A DNA stretch of 64,000 bases. Origin: Sporosarcina sp. P2 (GTDB lineage: Bacteria > Bacillota > Bacilli > Bacillales_A > Planococcaceae). Every line of letters starts with the position of its first letter. Positions within the stretch are counted from its first letter, which is position 1. Location: NCBI RefSeq assembly GCF_002743255.1, contig NZ_PDYY01000001.1, positions 248,001-312,000 of the forward strand, given 5' to 3'. Of this stretch, positions 26,905 to 35,380 are shown in pieces. A model generated the notes under the pieces. The model was not told the origin of the DNA, did no database searches, and saw only the letters and a program-made list of their open reading frames with translations. The position numbers were made by a program, and so were the translations under genes.

Positions 26905-26935
26905 GCCCTTAAACTTAGCTATGTTTAAGGGCTTT
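26905..26935 (+). terminator. Terminator-like hairpin downstream of pheA
   Basis: Perfect 10-bp stem GCCCTTAAAC / GTTTAAGGGC with an 8-nt loop, then TTTACT. The T-run is short. Confidence 0.6.
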
Positions 26936-26990
26936 ACTAATTCATACATTCTCGTAAATAAGAGATATATGTCCATCCACTATAAACGTA

Positions 26991-27054
26991 GGATTGAAGC
27001 GGAAGCTCGGGCCGCGCCCTCCAGAATGCGTTCCCCAGCTGGAGTGGAAATCCC
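26991..27054. repeat. Fragment of GC-rich dispersed palindromic element
   Basis: GC-rich stretch starting GGATTGAAGCGGAAG and ending CTGGAGTGGAAATCCC, which matches both ends of the larger elements at 53.6-54.0 kb but lacks the middle. The remainder of the 440-bp pheA-safA gap holds the two terminators and the safA promoter. Confidence 0.55.
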
Positions 27055-27100
27055 ATGCACTATCTTCCTACCTTACTATTAGAACGGACTTAATTCGCAA

Positions 27101-27129
27101 CCATCCTCTATTACCGTGGATGGTTTTTT
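27101..27129 (+). terminator. Second terminator in the pheA-safA gap
   Basis: Stem CCATCC / GGATGG with an 11-nt loop, then six T. Confidence 0.65.
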
Positions 27130-27192
27130 ATTTGGAATAAACAAGTCCCTGATGAATATACATAACAAGAGAGGAAGCCTACACATATTGTC

Positions 27193-27219
27193 ACAAAAGT
27201 AGGCGTCCGTTCATACGAT
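27193..27219 (+). promoter_or_regulatory. Possible sigma-K-type promoter for safA
   Basis: CATACGAT (27212-27219) matches the CATANNNT -10 of sigma-K, with an AC dinucleotide 17 bp upstream, the minimal sigma-K -35. It lies 25 bp before the safA start, which fits mother-cell expression. B. subtilis safA uses sigma-E, so the factor is uncertain. Confidence 0.4.
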
Positions 27220-27244
27220 GGATTGATGGAAGGGGGAATTGTTA

Positions 27245-28345
27245 GTGGAAGTTCATATTGTCGTCAAGGGTGATACATTATGGAAGATCGCAAGACAATA
27301 CGGTATACCGTTCGAGGAATTGAAACGGGTGAATGCGCACCTGGCGAATCCTGACTATATCGTTCCCGGCATGAAAATATTTTTGCCGATGGATAAGAAA
27401 AAGCCTCATCATAAAGGTGATCACACGAAACCGCACGAAAAGCCACATGAAAAACCACACCATGAAAAACCTCATGAGAAACCGCACCAGGAGAAGCCGC
27501 ATCACCAAGCACCGATGAAGCCGCCACACCAGGAGAAGCCTTCTAAGCCGGCGCCTCCACAAACGAAACCACCGAAGCATCACGTGCCGCCGCTTCCACA
27601 AGCGCCACAGATGCCACCGATGCAGCAGAAGCCTTTGCCACAAGTACCGCCAATGCAACAACAGCCGGCGCCGCCACCACCGCCGATGCCGCAACAGCAG
27701 GCTCCACCGGCAGTGCCTCATATGCCGATGCCGCCAAGTATGCCGGCTCCACCGATGTGGCAAGCAGTATTCCCGATTTGCGGATGGATGCCAATTTTTG
27801 ATGCGGACTGCCATCCACATATGCCTCAACAGCCGATGCCGCCGATGCAGCCTATGCCACCGATGCCACCGCCAATACAGGCGCCAATCAAACCGATGCC
27901 GCCAAAAGAGTCACCGGAATGGTGTGAAGAGTCATCTCATCATCATAAACCAGTGCCCGCACCTATGCCAGATGGCTGGCAGTTGATCGAATCGAGTTCA
28001 TTACAGATGAAACCGATGCCACAACCAATCCCACAACCGGAGTCGCCTGAGATGCAGCCAATGCCGCAACAACCGACGATGCCGCCTAAAGCAGATGTAC
28101 CGCCATCATGGTGTCCGTCAAATCAGCCACATTGCTCACCAAATTGGCCGGTTCAGCCGCAATGGTCGACACAACCGGAATGCATGCCGGCGATGCAATG
28201 GATGCCGTATCCGCAAATGATGCCGATGCCAATGCCAATGCATCCGATGTGGCAACAACCTCCAGGTTATCAGGGTGATTGTGGGTGTAATACACCTCCA
28301 CATCAACCGATGCCAATACAGGAGGACTGGCACCGAAACCAGTAA
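27245..28345 (+). CDS. safA: LysM spore-coat morphogenetic protein SafA-like
   Basis: About 366 residues. One LysM domain (HIVVKGDTLWKIARQYGIPFEEL...YIVPGMKIFLP) occupies residues 2-50. The rest is low-complexity: His/Lys/Glu/Pro repeats of the type EKPHHEKP to about residue 115, then Pro/Met/Gln-rich segments with scattered Cys and Trp. LysM anchors SafA at the cortex-coat interface and the tail recruits coat proteins. GTG 27245 is 8 bp after AAGGGGGAA; TTG 27239 is too close. The assignment rests on LysM plus position upstream of yebC as in B. subtilis. Confidence 0.8.
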   Translation: MEVHIVVKGDTLWKIARQYGIPFEELKRVNAHLANPDYIVPGMKIFLPMDKKKPHHKGDHTKPHEKPHEKPHHEKPHEKPHQEKPHHQAPMKPPHQEKPSKPAPPQTKPPKHHVPPLPQAPQMPPMQQKPLPQVPPMQQQPAPPPPPMPQQQAPPAVPHMPMPPSMPAPPMWQAVFPICGWMPIFDADCHPHMPQQPMPPMQPMPPMPPPIQAPIKPMPPKESPEWCEESSHHHKPVPAPMPDGWQLIESSSLQMKPMPQPIPQPESPEMQPMPQQPTMPPKADVPPSWCPSNQPHCSPNWPVQPQWSTQPECMPAMQWMPYPQMMPMPMPMHPMWQQPPGYQGDCGCNTPPHQPMPIQEDWHRNQ

Positions 28346-28351
28346 CCGCGT

Positions 28352-29221
28352 ATGGCAGACAATCAACGATTTACTAAAATCAAAAAGAATGTCTGGAAAA
28401 TGGAATCCGGCGGAGCGGTGTATTCTGTAAAAAAGTATGCATCACTTGCTCAAGCTGTGAAAGTTCGGCAAGTTCATCAATTACTTAGTGCACAACATTT
28501 TCCGTATATCTTGCCGATTGTCGATAAATCGGATCCACTGTTGATCATGCAGCCGTGGCTGGAAAATGCGAAAGCGGTCAACTTTAAGCGCAGAATTGAC
28601 CGTATTGATTCGTTCCGTGCACTGCAAGCATTACATGATACGAAATATACGATTGATTGGCAATCGATTTCCTGTTTACCGCATTATCATATGATTGAAA
28701 AGTGGGAAGTTCGGCTTGCACGGTTTGAAGAGTTGCGGGAAATGTGTGGAGCGTTTCTCGCTTCCACAACGATTGACCAGTTGTTAAAGTACGGACAGGA
28801 TGCGTTGCACATAGCTAAGAAAGAACCGCCTCCTGTACATTCCTTGACGCTGCTGCATGGTGATGTCGTACATCATAATATTTTGCGTGACTCGAACGGG
28901 AATATCCGCTTTATCGATTTTGATTTAGCGTGTCTTGGAACGGAAGAGGATGAACGTGTGTTGTGGATGCATCGTGTGTTGCCACAGATTTCCTATAATC
29001 CGACTTTTTTGATGGGTGAGCATCCGGCGCTGCAAACTTTATCAAACCAGTCTCTTGCGAAGCTATTATATCCGAATGAAGTACTTCGCGAATGGTTACA
29101 TCTGTTGTCGTTGCCATTAGTGCAACAGCAACGGATGGCTAGCAAACTTCTGCATTTCACAGATACTGCGCTCTCACATTGGCCGAGATTATGGTATGAT
29201 ATAGAGCGAATGATGAAGTAG
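28352..29221 (+). CDS. APH/CotS-family phosphotransferase-like protein
   Basis: 289 residues. The kinase-like motifs are LLHGDVVHHNIL (HGDxxxxN catalytic loop) near residue 170 and FIDFDLACLG (metal-binding Asp) near 190, as in aminoglycoside phosphotransferase and CotS/YutH coat proteins. The N-lobe Lys region is VYSVKKYA. The substrate is unknown. Position 6 bp after safA suggests a spore-coat or cortex role; the ribosome site is weak, so coupling to safA is likely. Confidence 0.7.
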   Translation: MADNQRFTKIKKNVWKMESGGAVYSVKKYASLAQAVKVRQVHQLLSAQHFPYILPIVDKSDPLLIMQPWLENAKAVNFKRRIDRIDSFRALQALHDTKYTIDWQSISCLPHYHMIEKWEVRLARFEELREMCGAFLASTTIDQLLKYGQDALHIAKKEPPPVHSLTLLHGDVVHHNILRDSNGNIRFIDFDLACLGTEEDERVLWMHRVLPQISYNPTFLMGEHPALQTLSNQSLAKLLYPNEVLREWLHLLSLPLVQQQRMASKLLHFTDTALSHWPRLWYDIERMMK

Positions 29222-29233
29222 GAGGTTTGATCC

Positions 29234-29959
29234 ATGGCAGGCCATTCAAAGTGGAAGAATATCCAAAATAGAAAAGGCGCACAGGATGCAAAACGAGGAA
29301 AGATCTTTCAGAAGATGTCGCGTGAAATTTACGTGGCAGCAAAGTCTGGCGGAGATGATCCAGACACGAATCCAGCTTTACGTCTAGCAATCGATAAATC
29401 AAAGAGTGCGAATGTCCCGAATGATGTTATTCAGCGGGCAATTGATAAAGCAACAGGTTCAGGTGCGGATGAAAACTATGAAGAAGTAATCTATGAAGGA
29501 TACGGACCGGGCGGTGTTGCCGTCCTCGTATATACCTTGACAGAAAACCGCAATCGTACGGGACCCAATATGCGCGTGGCATTCAATAAAAATGGCGGTA
29601 GTTTAGGAGAAACTGGCTCTGTCAACTATTTATTTGAACGCAAAGGCCGTCTGTTCATCGAACGTACGCAAGAAACGGACGAGGACGCAGTCATGCTGGC
29701 GGCTTTGGAAGCAGGGGCTGAAGATGTTATTTCGACAGAAGACGGATTTGAAATTCTGACGGAATCCTCTGAATTCCTGAATGTAAAAGAAGCGCTCGAA
29801 GCGGAAGATTTAGTATTTATTTCAGCAGAAGTAGATATGGTTCCGTCCGTTTATGCGGATTTGAGTGAAGAGCAGCAAGAACAGTTTATGCAGATGATCG
29901 ATGCGTTAGAAGATGACGATGATGTCCAGAACGTCTATTCTAATGCATCGGATGAGTAA
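29234..29959 (+). CDS. yebC: YebC/PmpR-family regulatory protein
   Basis: 241 residues, starting MAGHSKWKNIQNRKGAQDAKRGKIF, the family signature. Internal YEGYGPGGVAVLVYTLTENRNRT and NKNGGSLGETGSVNYLFERKG are highly conserved. The protein acts on translation or transcription; recent work links the family to relief of ribosome stalling. It is the YrbC counterpart next to safA. AGTAGGAGG precedes the ATG. Confidence 0.95.
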   Translation: MAGHSKWKNIQNRKGAQDAKRGKIFQKMSREIYVAAKSGGDDPDTNPALRLAIDKSKSANVPNDVIQRAIDKATGSGADENYEEVIYEGYGPGGVAVLVYTLTENRNRTGPNMRVAFNKNGGSLGETGSVNYLFERKGRLFIERTQETDEDAVMLAALEAGAEDVISTEDGFEILTESSEFLNVKEALEAEDLVFISAEVDMVPSVYADLSEEQQEQFMQMIDALEDDDDVQNVYSNASDE

Positions 29960-29970
29960 GGAATGTTAGT

Positions 29971-30009
29971 CCGTCAACAACTTGTAAGTAAAGTTGTTGA
30001 CGGGCTTTT
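29971..30009 (+). terminator. Terminator after yebC
   Basis: Stem CCGTCAACAAC / GTTGTTGACGG with an 11-nt loop, then GC and five T. Confidence 0.9.
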
Positions 30010-30094
30010 TGTTATTCACAAGAACAATGGGATTCATTATCGCCCGAGTTAATTGCTTTTGAATGGACCGGCAGATGAATGTGCAGTGGATTCG

Positions 30095-30135
30095 AAAAAA
30101 TAACCCCTCACTTTCATACTGCCAAGTGAGGGGTT
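30095..30135 (-). terminator. Terminator of the GMC oxidoreductase operon
   Basis: On the minus strand the 12-bp stem AACCCCTCACTT / AAGTGAGGGGTT is followed by ATTTTTT. It lies 13 bp after the operon's last stop. Confidence 0.88.
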
Positions 30136-30147
30136 GTGTTGTAGCTA

Positions 30148-31896
30148 TTATGCTTTGACGCTAGATGCTTTTGGTTGCGTTAAGAGACCGCCGTTTTCTT
30201 TTAAGTATTTATCAATACCTTCAGCTGCACGGTATGCAAGCGCACCGATTGTTGGTGTAGGGTGATGACTACTAAAGTGAGGTAGAGCAGATCCGCCAAC
30301 GACGAATAAGTTTTCCATTTCCCACAGTTGCAAGTAGTTATTTACCGCAGACGTCTCTGGATCTTCACCCATAGCTACGCCGCCAATATAGTGCATACCG
30401 AAGTAAGAGTGGTCAAATTGGTCTGGTAATTCGTCCTTATCAATAATATCCGCACCCATTGCTTCAACGATTTCAGCACATTTTTCGATACCGAATTTCG
30501 CAATGTTCTTATCTTGGTCTGTTAGTTTGTTTGTAATACGTAATAATGGATCTCCGAACTCATCTTTATAAGTAGGGTCTAGGTCCATATAGTTGTGCCA
30601 CCAAGGCATAACTGCTGCTGAGTACCACACCGTTAATGTGCGGAAAGCATAGAAGAGTGATTTCTCTTTAAATTCTTCACCCCATGTTGGTGTGCCTTTA
30701 GGAACAAAGTTATTCTTAATTGCCGCATCTCCGTATTGACGAAGTTCGATTCCGCCACCGTGAATGAAGTCTAAATTAGTGTGGTCAAATAGGTCAGCGT
30801 CATAATCGCTTAAAGCGCCACCTAATCCACCAGCACCCATGTAGTAGTTGAATTTTTTCTCGTTAAAGAATCCTGTAGCCCCTAGGAAAGTACTGTTGAA
30901 TTGACCCGTAAAGTTACGGCCAATCGTTCCTTTTCTAGTCTCAGGGTTATAGATTTCACCGATATCCGATAACATCAGTAAGCGGTTATTTGAGAATGTG
31001 AATGCCGCAAGAACGACAACATCAGCTGGTTGTTCGAATTCTTGACCAGTTCTTGTATCCGTATATAAAACGCCCGTCGCTTTACCATCTTTATGTATAA
31101 CTCTTCGGACAAGTGAATTGGTTCTGATTTCACAGTTACCTGTTTTCCGAGCAGTCGGAATAACGGTTGCAAGAGGATCCGATTTTGAACCGAAGTCACA
31201 GCCGTACATCGTACAGAATGAACAGAACATACATTGGTTCAATGTTTCACCGTCAGGATTCGTATAAGTTTGCGACATGTTTCCAGAAGCCATTTGATAC
31301 GGGTGTAAGCCGAGTTCTTTTGCCGATTCTTTAAATAGTTTAATCGCAGGTGAAGCTAACATTGGTGGGTTTGGATACTCGTTTGATCTCTTGTCGCCAA
31401 GTGGATCTGGTTCTCCTGAAATCCCAGCGGTTTGTTCCCATTTAGCATAATACGGCTCTAGTTCATCATACGTAATTCCCCAGTCACGGATTTGCATCCC
31501 TTCTGGAATTTTACCTTCTCCATAACGTTCAATGGTTTTTGAACGAATTTCGAAGTCATAAGAACGCCAGCGGTATACGGAACCTGCCCAGTGCATACTT
31601 CCGCCTCCAAGATCCGTCCCCGTATTCATGTCTTTTTGCAAGCGTACAGGTAATGCAGCATCACCTATCGAAACACGAGACGTAATCGTATCGCCAGTTA
31701 ATTTTTCAATCATTTCATATCTATTTGAATAACGTAGTTCGTCTTTAACACCTATAAAATCTGAACGTGTTTGATCTTTACCACGTTCCAACATTACGAC
31801 TTGATAGCCTGCTTTGGAAAGTTCAGCTGAAACGATACCGCCAGCCCAACCACTACCAACGACTACAACGTCTACTTTTTCTAATTTTTTAGCCAT
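30148..31896 (-). CDS. GMC family flavoprotein oxidoreductase (gluconate 2-dehydrogenase large-subunit type)
   Basis: 582 residues. The FAD-binding fold is at the N-terminus (VVVGSGWAGGIVSAELSKAG) with a later GGGSMHWAGSVYRW segment. A Cys-rich stretch QCMFCSFCTMYGCDFG lies near residue 225 as in membrane-bound sugar-acid dehydrogenases. The C-terminal GMC motif GGSALPHFSSHHPTPTIGAL supplies the catalytic His. It probably oxidises a sugar or polyol and passes electrons to the membrane; the substrate is unknown. It has no signal peptide, so export with the Tat-signal-bearing small subunit is expected. The small subunit gene is 17 bp upstream. Confidence 0.88.
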   Translation of the reverse strand: MAKKLEKVDVVVVGSGWAGGIVSAELSKAGYQVVMLERGKDQTRSDFIGVKDELRYSNRYEMIEKLTGDTITSRVSIGDAALPVRLQKDMNTGTDLGGGSMHWAGSVYRWRSYDFEIRSKTIERYGEGKIPEGMQIRDWGITYDELEPYYAKWEQTAGISGEPDPLGDKRSNEYPNPPMLASPAIKLFKESAKELGLHPYQMASGNMSQTYTNPDGETLNQCMFCSFCTMYGCDFGSKSDPLATVIPTARKTGNCEIRTNSLVRRVIHKDGKATGVLYTDTRTGQEFEQPADVVVLAAFTFSNNRLLMLSDIGEIYNPETRKGTIGRNFTGQFNSTFLGATGFFNEKKFNYYMGAGGLGGALSDYDADLFDHTNLDFIHGGGIELRQYGDAAIKNNFVPKGTPTWGEEFKEKSLFYAFRTLTVWYSAAVMPWWHNYMDLDPTYKDEFGDPLLRITNKLTDQDKNIAKFGIEKCAEIVEAMGADIIDKDELPDQFDHSYFGMHYIGGVAMGEDPETSAVNNYLQLWEMENLFVVGGSALPHFSSHHPTPTIGALAYRAAEGIDKYLKENGGLLTQPKASSVKA

Positions 31897-31913
31897 TTAT
31901 GCGTCCTCCTCAA

Positions 31914-32753
31914 TTAAAGCCCTTGGTAGTTACGTAAACTTGAAGGCTCCATTACAATAAACTCTTCTTCTTCAATTTTATCTAAAAAGCTCATGATTGG
32001 CCCAGGGTATTCTTTCATCCTCCAAGCTTCCATATTACGATTTCCACCGTAAACAGGATCTGCATAGACGCCTTCGATAGTTGTTTGACGCAACAATCTA
32101 AAGAAGTCTGAGGAATCTACACCACTGAACTTTACTTCACCTTTTTCAAACATGTGTAAAATTTCATCTTGCTGTTCAGGTTCAAGATTGACAAAACGAT
32201 CACCAAATTTATCTTGTGAAGTTTTCTCCATAGCGGTAAGCCCTTCAAGGAAAAATGTGCCTCTTGTCATTTTAGTTTGATAGTTAGCCGTTCCAGCAGG
32301 TACTTTCACGACGGAAGACGATGTGATGACTTCGTTATTTTGTCGTTTTTCTTCTTGATATCCGTCAGTTTTTATGACCGTTGGGAAAGGACCGTGCATA
32401 TAATCATCCGCATTTCTTCCCCAGTTGCTCGCACATTGACGGTCAATGAAGTACGGCACACCTAGTTCAATTGCACCCATTCCATTTTTATTCTCTGGAT
32501 AGATTCTTTCAGTTGCAGCAGATAGCAACGCAAAGTCTTCATTTCGACTGAAAAACGTACGTGCATCAAACGAGACTGGTTTGTCTGCTTGTGGTGTCGC
32601 TTCATCCTTCGTTCCTTTTTGGAACTGATTTGTTAGCAAGCCACCAAAGAGAGAGCCGCCTAAAAGTCCACCAGCGACAAGACCGCCACTCTTCAAAAAC
32701 TTTCTTCGACTTAAATCTTGAGTATCTTGATTGGAATTTTTATTATTGGTCAT
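31914..32753 (-). CDS. Gluconate 2-dehydrogenase subunit 3-family protein with Tat signal
   Basis: 279 residues. The N-terminus contains LSRRKFLKSGGLVAGGLLGG, a twin-arginine signal with its hydrophobic core. The mature part belongs to the subunit 3 family (LLSAATERIYPENKNGMGAIELGVPYFIDRQ). It is the small partner of the flavoprotein encoded directly after it and would pilot that folded subunit through the Tat pore. No cytochrome c subunit gene accompanies it here. Confidence 0.88.
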   Translation of the reverse strand: MTNNKNSNQDTQDLSRRKFLKSGGLVAGGLLGGSLFGGLLTNQFQKGTKDEATPQADKPVSFDARTFFSRNEDFALLSAATERIYPENKNGMGAIELGVPYFIDRQCASNWGRNADDYMHGPFPTVIKTDGYQEEKRQNNEVITSSSVVKVPAGTANYQTKMTRGTFFLEGLTAMEKTSQDKFGDRFVNLEPEQQDEILHMFEKGEVKFSGVDSSDFFRLLRQTTIEGVYADPVYGGNRNMEAWRMKEYPGPIMSFLDKIEEEEFIVMEPSSLRNYQGL

Positions 32754-32827
32754 CGTTTAGTTCCTCCTTCACATTTGTCATTAAATGTGGCGACATTTGC
32801 CGAGGCAAGTGTAATCGCACCGTCTAC

Positions 32828-33031
32828 TTACTTTATTGACTCAGACTTTTCCAATTCAGTTTTCTTGTCTTTGTCGTCTTCTTCTAAAATGTCATTTGTT
32901 GCCTTTTTAAATTCTGCTAAGGTTTTCCCGACAGCGGAACCAATTTCCGGCAATTTTCGCGGTCCGAATAAAATTAAGATAATTACTAATATGATTATTA
33001 ATCCTGGTACACCGATGGACGCCAAACTCAT
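32828..33031 (-). CDS. tatA: Twin-arginine translocase subunit TatA
   Basis: 67 residues: an N-terminal membrane helix (SIGVPGLIIILVIILILFGPRKLPEIG) with the FGPRKLPE motif, an amphipathic helix and an acidic/Lys tail. The gene is the first of a minus-strand unit with a Tat substrate, so a dedicated TatA is likely. No tatC is in the window. Confidence 0.93.
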   Translation of the reverse strand: MSLASIGVPGLIIILVIILILFGPRKLPEIGSAVGKTLAEFKKATNDILEEDDKDKKTELEKSESIK

Positions 33032-33708
33032 CTAACTCCCTCCCTTTAATAGTAGTTTTACATATTTATAATGTATGGGTAGAGCTCTGGCTAGTTTGCT
33101 AAATTCGTAAAGGAACTCTGGCCCTCATATATGATAGTGTTATTCGACAAAAAATGCAAAGTAATTTTACAAAGCATTTTACGTATCTTCATTGTATGAA
33201 TACATGAAATAGTCTGCATAATTAATTTACTATGAATACCTTGAGATACTCATAGAAGTAGAAGTAACGGCAGCTTTAAAGTTGGCGAATGACATATCTT
33301 GCCTAATTGTAAATCTAAGATAAATTAATGAAAAAACCAAATAGTGGGAAAATGATAGGTGTCACATGTGATGAATGGTTGCCATATAAAATAGTACTTC
33401 TTTCATTCAATTGAAGCTTTTACTAGATTTAATACAAATATAGAATGGCGATAGGACATAGAAAAGAAGAAAACGTAGCTAATTCAAAGAGGGGAATAGT
33501 CTATGTAGAAGAGGATTTGGAGTTGGTAGATCCTAGCGGTTTGCGAAGTTGACTGGATGAATAGTATAGGTCCAAGCGAATTCATTTTGCTGTCAACTAA
33601 ACTACCTAATACGTCTTCATTCCACAGCGAATGAAGACGTATTAGGTAGTGGCTTGCATGTGTACGAATCAATTAAAGAGGTCAAGTAATTCTTTTGGTT
33701 ACTTTTTG
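33032..33708. other. Gene-free gap between tatA and the lipoprotein gene
   Basis: About 680 bp, AT-rich, with no convincing CDS on either strand. Its left end must hold the tatA operon promoter (I could not pick a clear one). Its right part holds a perfect 22-bp hairpin, listed separately, and a nested AGTTGAC/GTCAACT pair at about 33547-33599. Confidence 0.5.
33601..33650. repeat. Perfect 22-bp inverted repeat (hairpin)
   Basis: Arms 33601-33622 and 33629-33650 are exact reverse complements (starting ACTACCTAATACG) with loop CACAGC. No T-run follows on either strand, so it is not a standard intrinsic terminator. Confidence 0.85.
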
Positions 33709-34332
33709 CTATTTACGCACTTCTAATGTCTCCAACATCTGTTCGAATCGTGCACCATGGCCTTCTTGTGCTTCAAGGAAATAGTTCTCTTTAATAAGCA
33801 ATATGCCTCCCTTAACTTCTATTATATAGATCGTCACGACTTCGCTATCGGATTTTTCTCCTGCAGTACCTTGCAATGAAAGGGCGTGTACCGGTGCGGA
33901 AATAGTCTTTTCTTCAAGCGGCATCCGGTATTCTTGTTTCACATCTTCCTTTACATTTTCTGGAGTTTGATCTTCGAGGTATAGAAATGTCATATGTACC
34001 TCAGGATAATCAGTAGGCGTCTTGGCAATCGGGGTGAGTTTATCTTCTTTCTCACCGTTCTCAAACGTATAACGCTCGGGATCGATATATAACGAATACA
34101 GTGCACCGCTACCTTCGACGAGGTTCATGGTGATAGTGGAGTCTTCACCTTCGACAGATAGTACAACATCCTTCGTCGGTTCACGTTTTGGCAATGATGT
34201 AGGAACATCAGCTATTTCTTCGATCACCGTTTCATCGGATGGCTTCACTTCATGAGTAGGTTTTTTGGTTTCCGAATTGCAACCGACTAGTAGCAGCGAC
34301 AGAGCAAAGTTTACGTAAATAGTTTTTCGCAT
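33709..34332 (-). CDS. Putative lipoprotein of unknown function
   Basis: 207 residues. A short signal ending LLLVGC (lipobox Cys near 18) predicts a lipid-anchored protein. The mature part is Glu/Lys/Thr-rich with predicted beta-strands (DSTITMNLVEGSGALYSLYID and VVTIYIIEVKGGILLIKENYFLEAQEGHGARF). I do not recognise a family. A strong AGGAGG site precedes the ATG. It is divergent from the FMN reductase gene with a shared 156-bp upstream region. Confidence 0.75.
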   Translation of the reverse strand: MRKTIYVNFALSLLLVGCNSETKKPTHEVKPSDETVIEEIADVPTSLPKREPTKDVVLSVEGEDSTITMNLVEGSGALYSLYIDPERYTFENGEKEDKLTPIAKTPTDYPEVHMTFLYLEDQTPENVKEDVKQEYRMPLEEKTISAPVHALSLQGTAGEKSDSEVVTIYIIEVKGGILLIKENYFLEAQEGHGARFEQMLETLEVRK

Positions 34333-34373
34333 AGAGCTTCCTCCTTTAAGATGAGGTGTGGCACTTCTTTATA

Positions 34374-34387
34374 TGTATACGTTTACA
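34374..34387. promoter_or_regulatory. Candidate cre (CcpA) site
   Basis: TGTATACGTTTACA matches 13 of 14 positions of TGWAANCGNTNWCA (one mismatch at position 5) and is nearly palindromic. It lies between two divergent genes, so CcpA could affect either. Confidence 0.4.
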
Positions 34388-34488
34388 TGGTGATCAAGGT
34401 TTCAACAGCTAAGCAAATTATTAGAAATAAAAATAAGCAAGCGCTATGATAAAGCCTGCAGAGATTAAACACAAGGGAGATTTTCATC

Positions 34489-35055
34489 ATGACAATTAAA
34501 GTCAAAGCGGTAATCGGAAGTACAAGTTCCACGTCATACAATTTAAAATTAGTGAAATTCATGGCTGAGCGTTATAAAGAGGAATTGGAAATTACACCGG
34601 TTCTCATCAACGATTTAGAAATGTTCTCTATTGATATTGAAAGCGAACCAACTGTAGCCGTACAAACATTCAAAGATGACGTGAAAGATTCAGATGCAGT
34701 GATGTTCGCGACACCAGAATATAACTTCTCTATTCCAGGCGCAATGAAAAACGCATTGGATTGGTTGTCACGTGGTGGCGACTTTACATTACACGGCAAA
34801 ACAGGCTTTATTGTTGGGTCATCAATGGGAGTTTTCGGTTCAGTTAGAGCACAGATCCACTTACGCGAAATTCTTTCTAACCCAGCACTAGCGCCAAACT
34901 TATTGCCAGGTAATGAAGTATATATCGGTGCTGTTCATACAAAAATGGATGAAGAAGGAAATATTACGGATGAAGCCACGATCGCATTCCTCGATACGGT
35001 CGTACAGAATTTCATCGCATTCCATAAGAAACAACAAGCAATCGCTCACGCATGA
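34489..35055 (+). CDS. NADPH-dependent FMN reductase family protein
   Basis: 188 residues, flavodoxin-like fold. GSTSSTSYNLKLVKFM near the N-terminus binds the FMN phosphate, ATPEYNFSIPGAMKNALDWLSR near residue 78 is the family's central flavin-binding segment, and KTGFIVGSSMGVFGSVRAQ follows. It reduces FMN, quinones or azo dyes with NAD(P)H. A weak TTAGAA-N18-TATGAT promoter can be seen 40 bp upstream. A strong terminator follows. Confidence 0.9.
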   Translation: MTIKVKAVIGSTSSTSYNLKLVKFMAERYKEELEITPVLINDLEMFSIDIESEPTVAVQTFKDDVKDSDAVMFATPEYNFSIPGAMKNALDWLSRGGDFTLHGKTGFIVGSSMGVFGSVRAQIHLREILSNPALAPNLLPGNEVYIGAVHTKMDEEGNITDEATIAFLDTVVQNFIAFHKKQQAIAHA

Positions 35056-35067
35056 GTAGGATGAATG

Positions 35068-35120
35068 GAGCTGTCCAAGTCGTCATTATTTTAAATGACG
35101 ACTGGTGACAGCTCTTTTTT
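35068..35120 (+). terminator. Terminator after the FMN reductase gene
   Basis: Long two-part stem: GAGCTGTC/GACAGCTC outside and AGTCGTCATT/AATGACGACT inside, followed by six T. Confidence 0.92.
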
Positions 35121-35174
35121 GGCGCGAAATAGTATGCGATAAGAAAACAAAAGGCTGGCAGAGGACTAAGGGGA

Positions 35175-35380
35175 GGGATTGGTGCTTCGGAGGGGACGCT
35201 ATCCTAGAGGACACGCGGTGAGCCAACTGTTCGCTAGTGCAAAGATATGCTCCTAACGCTTCGCTTTTACTCGCAAAAGCCGTTCTTCGTTACGGCTCTT
35301 CCTGGTGGATCAGCGTGAGTCCGAGACCCTGGACTGAACGAAGTGAGGGTAGCGTCCCCAACTGGAGCTTCCATCCCATC
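35175..35380. repeat. GC-rich dispersed repeat element A
   Basis: About 205 bp. The left 53 bp (GGGATTGGTGCTTCGG to GCGGTGAGCCAAC) match the left part of element B at 53601-53651, sharing GAGGGGACGCT and CGCGGTGAGCCAAC. The right end (AGCGTCCCC..TGGAGC..ATCCC) is roughly the complement of the left, so the whole can fold back. It has no coding potential. This fills most of the gap before ruvA. Confidence 0.65.

Noticed and set aside
27278..27829. 183-codon minus-strand open frame across safA
   Set aside because: It is a mirror of the low-complexity Pro/His/Met coding repeats of safA; Arg/Trp/His-rich product with no family features.
33484..33672. 62-codon minus-strand frame in the tatA-lipoprotein gap
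   Set aside because: It runs through the 22-bp hairpin, so its sequence is constrained by the palindrome, and it lacks a ribosome site.
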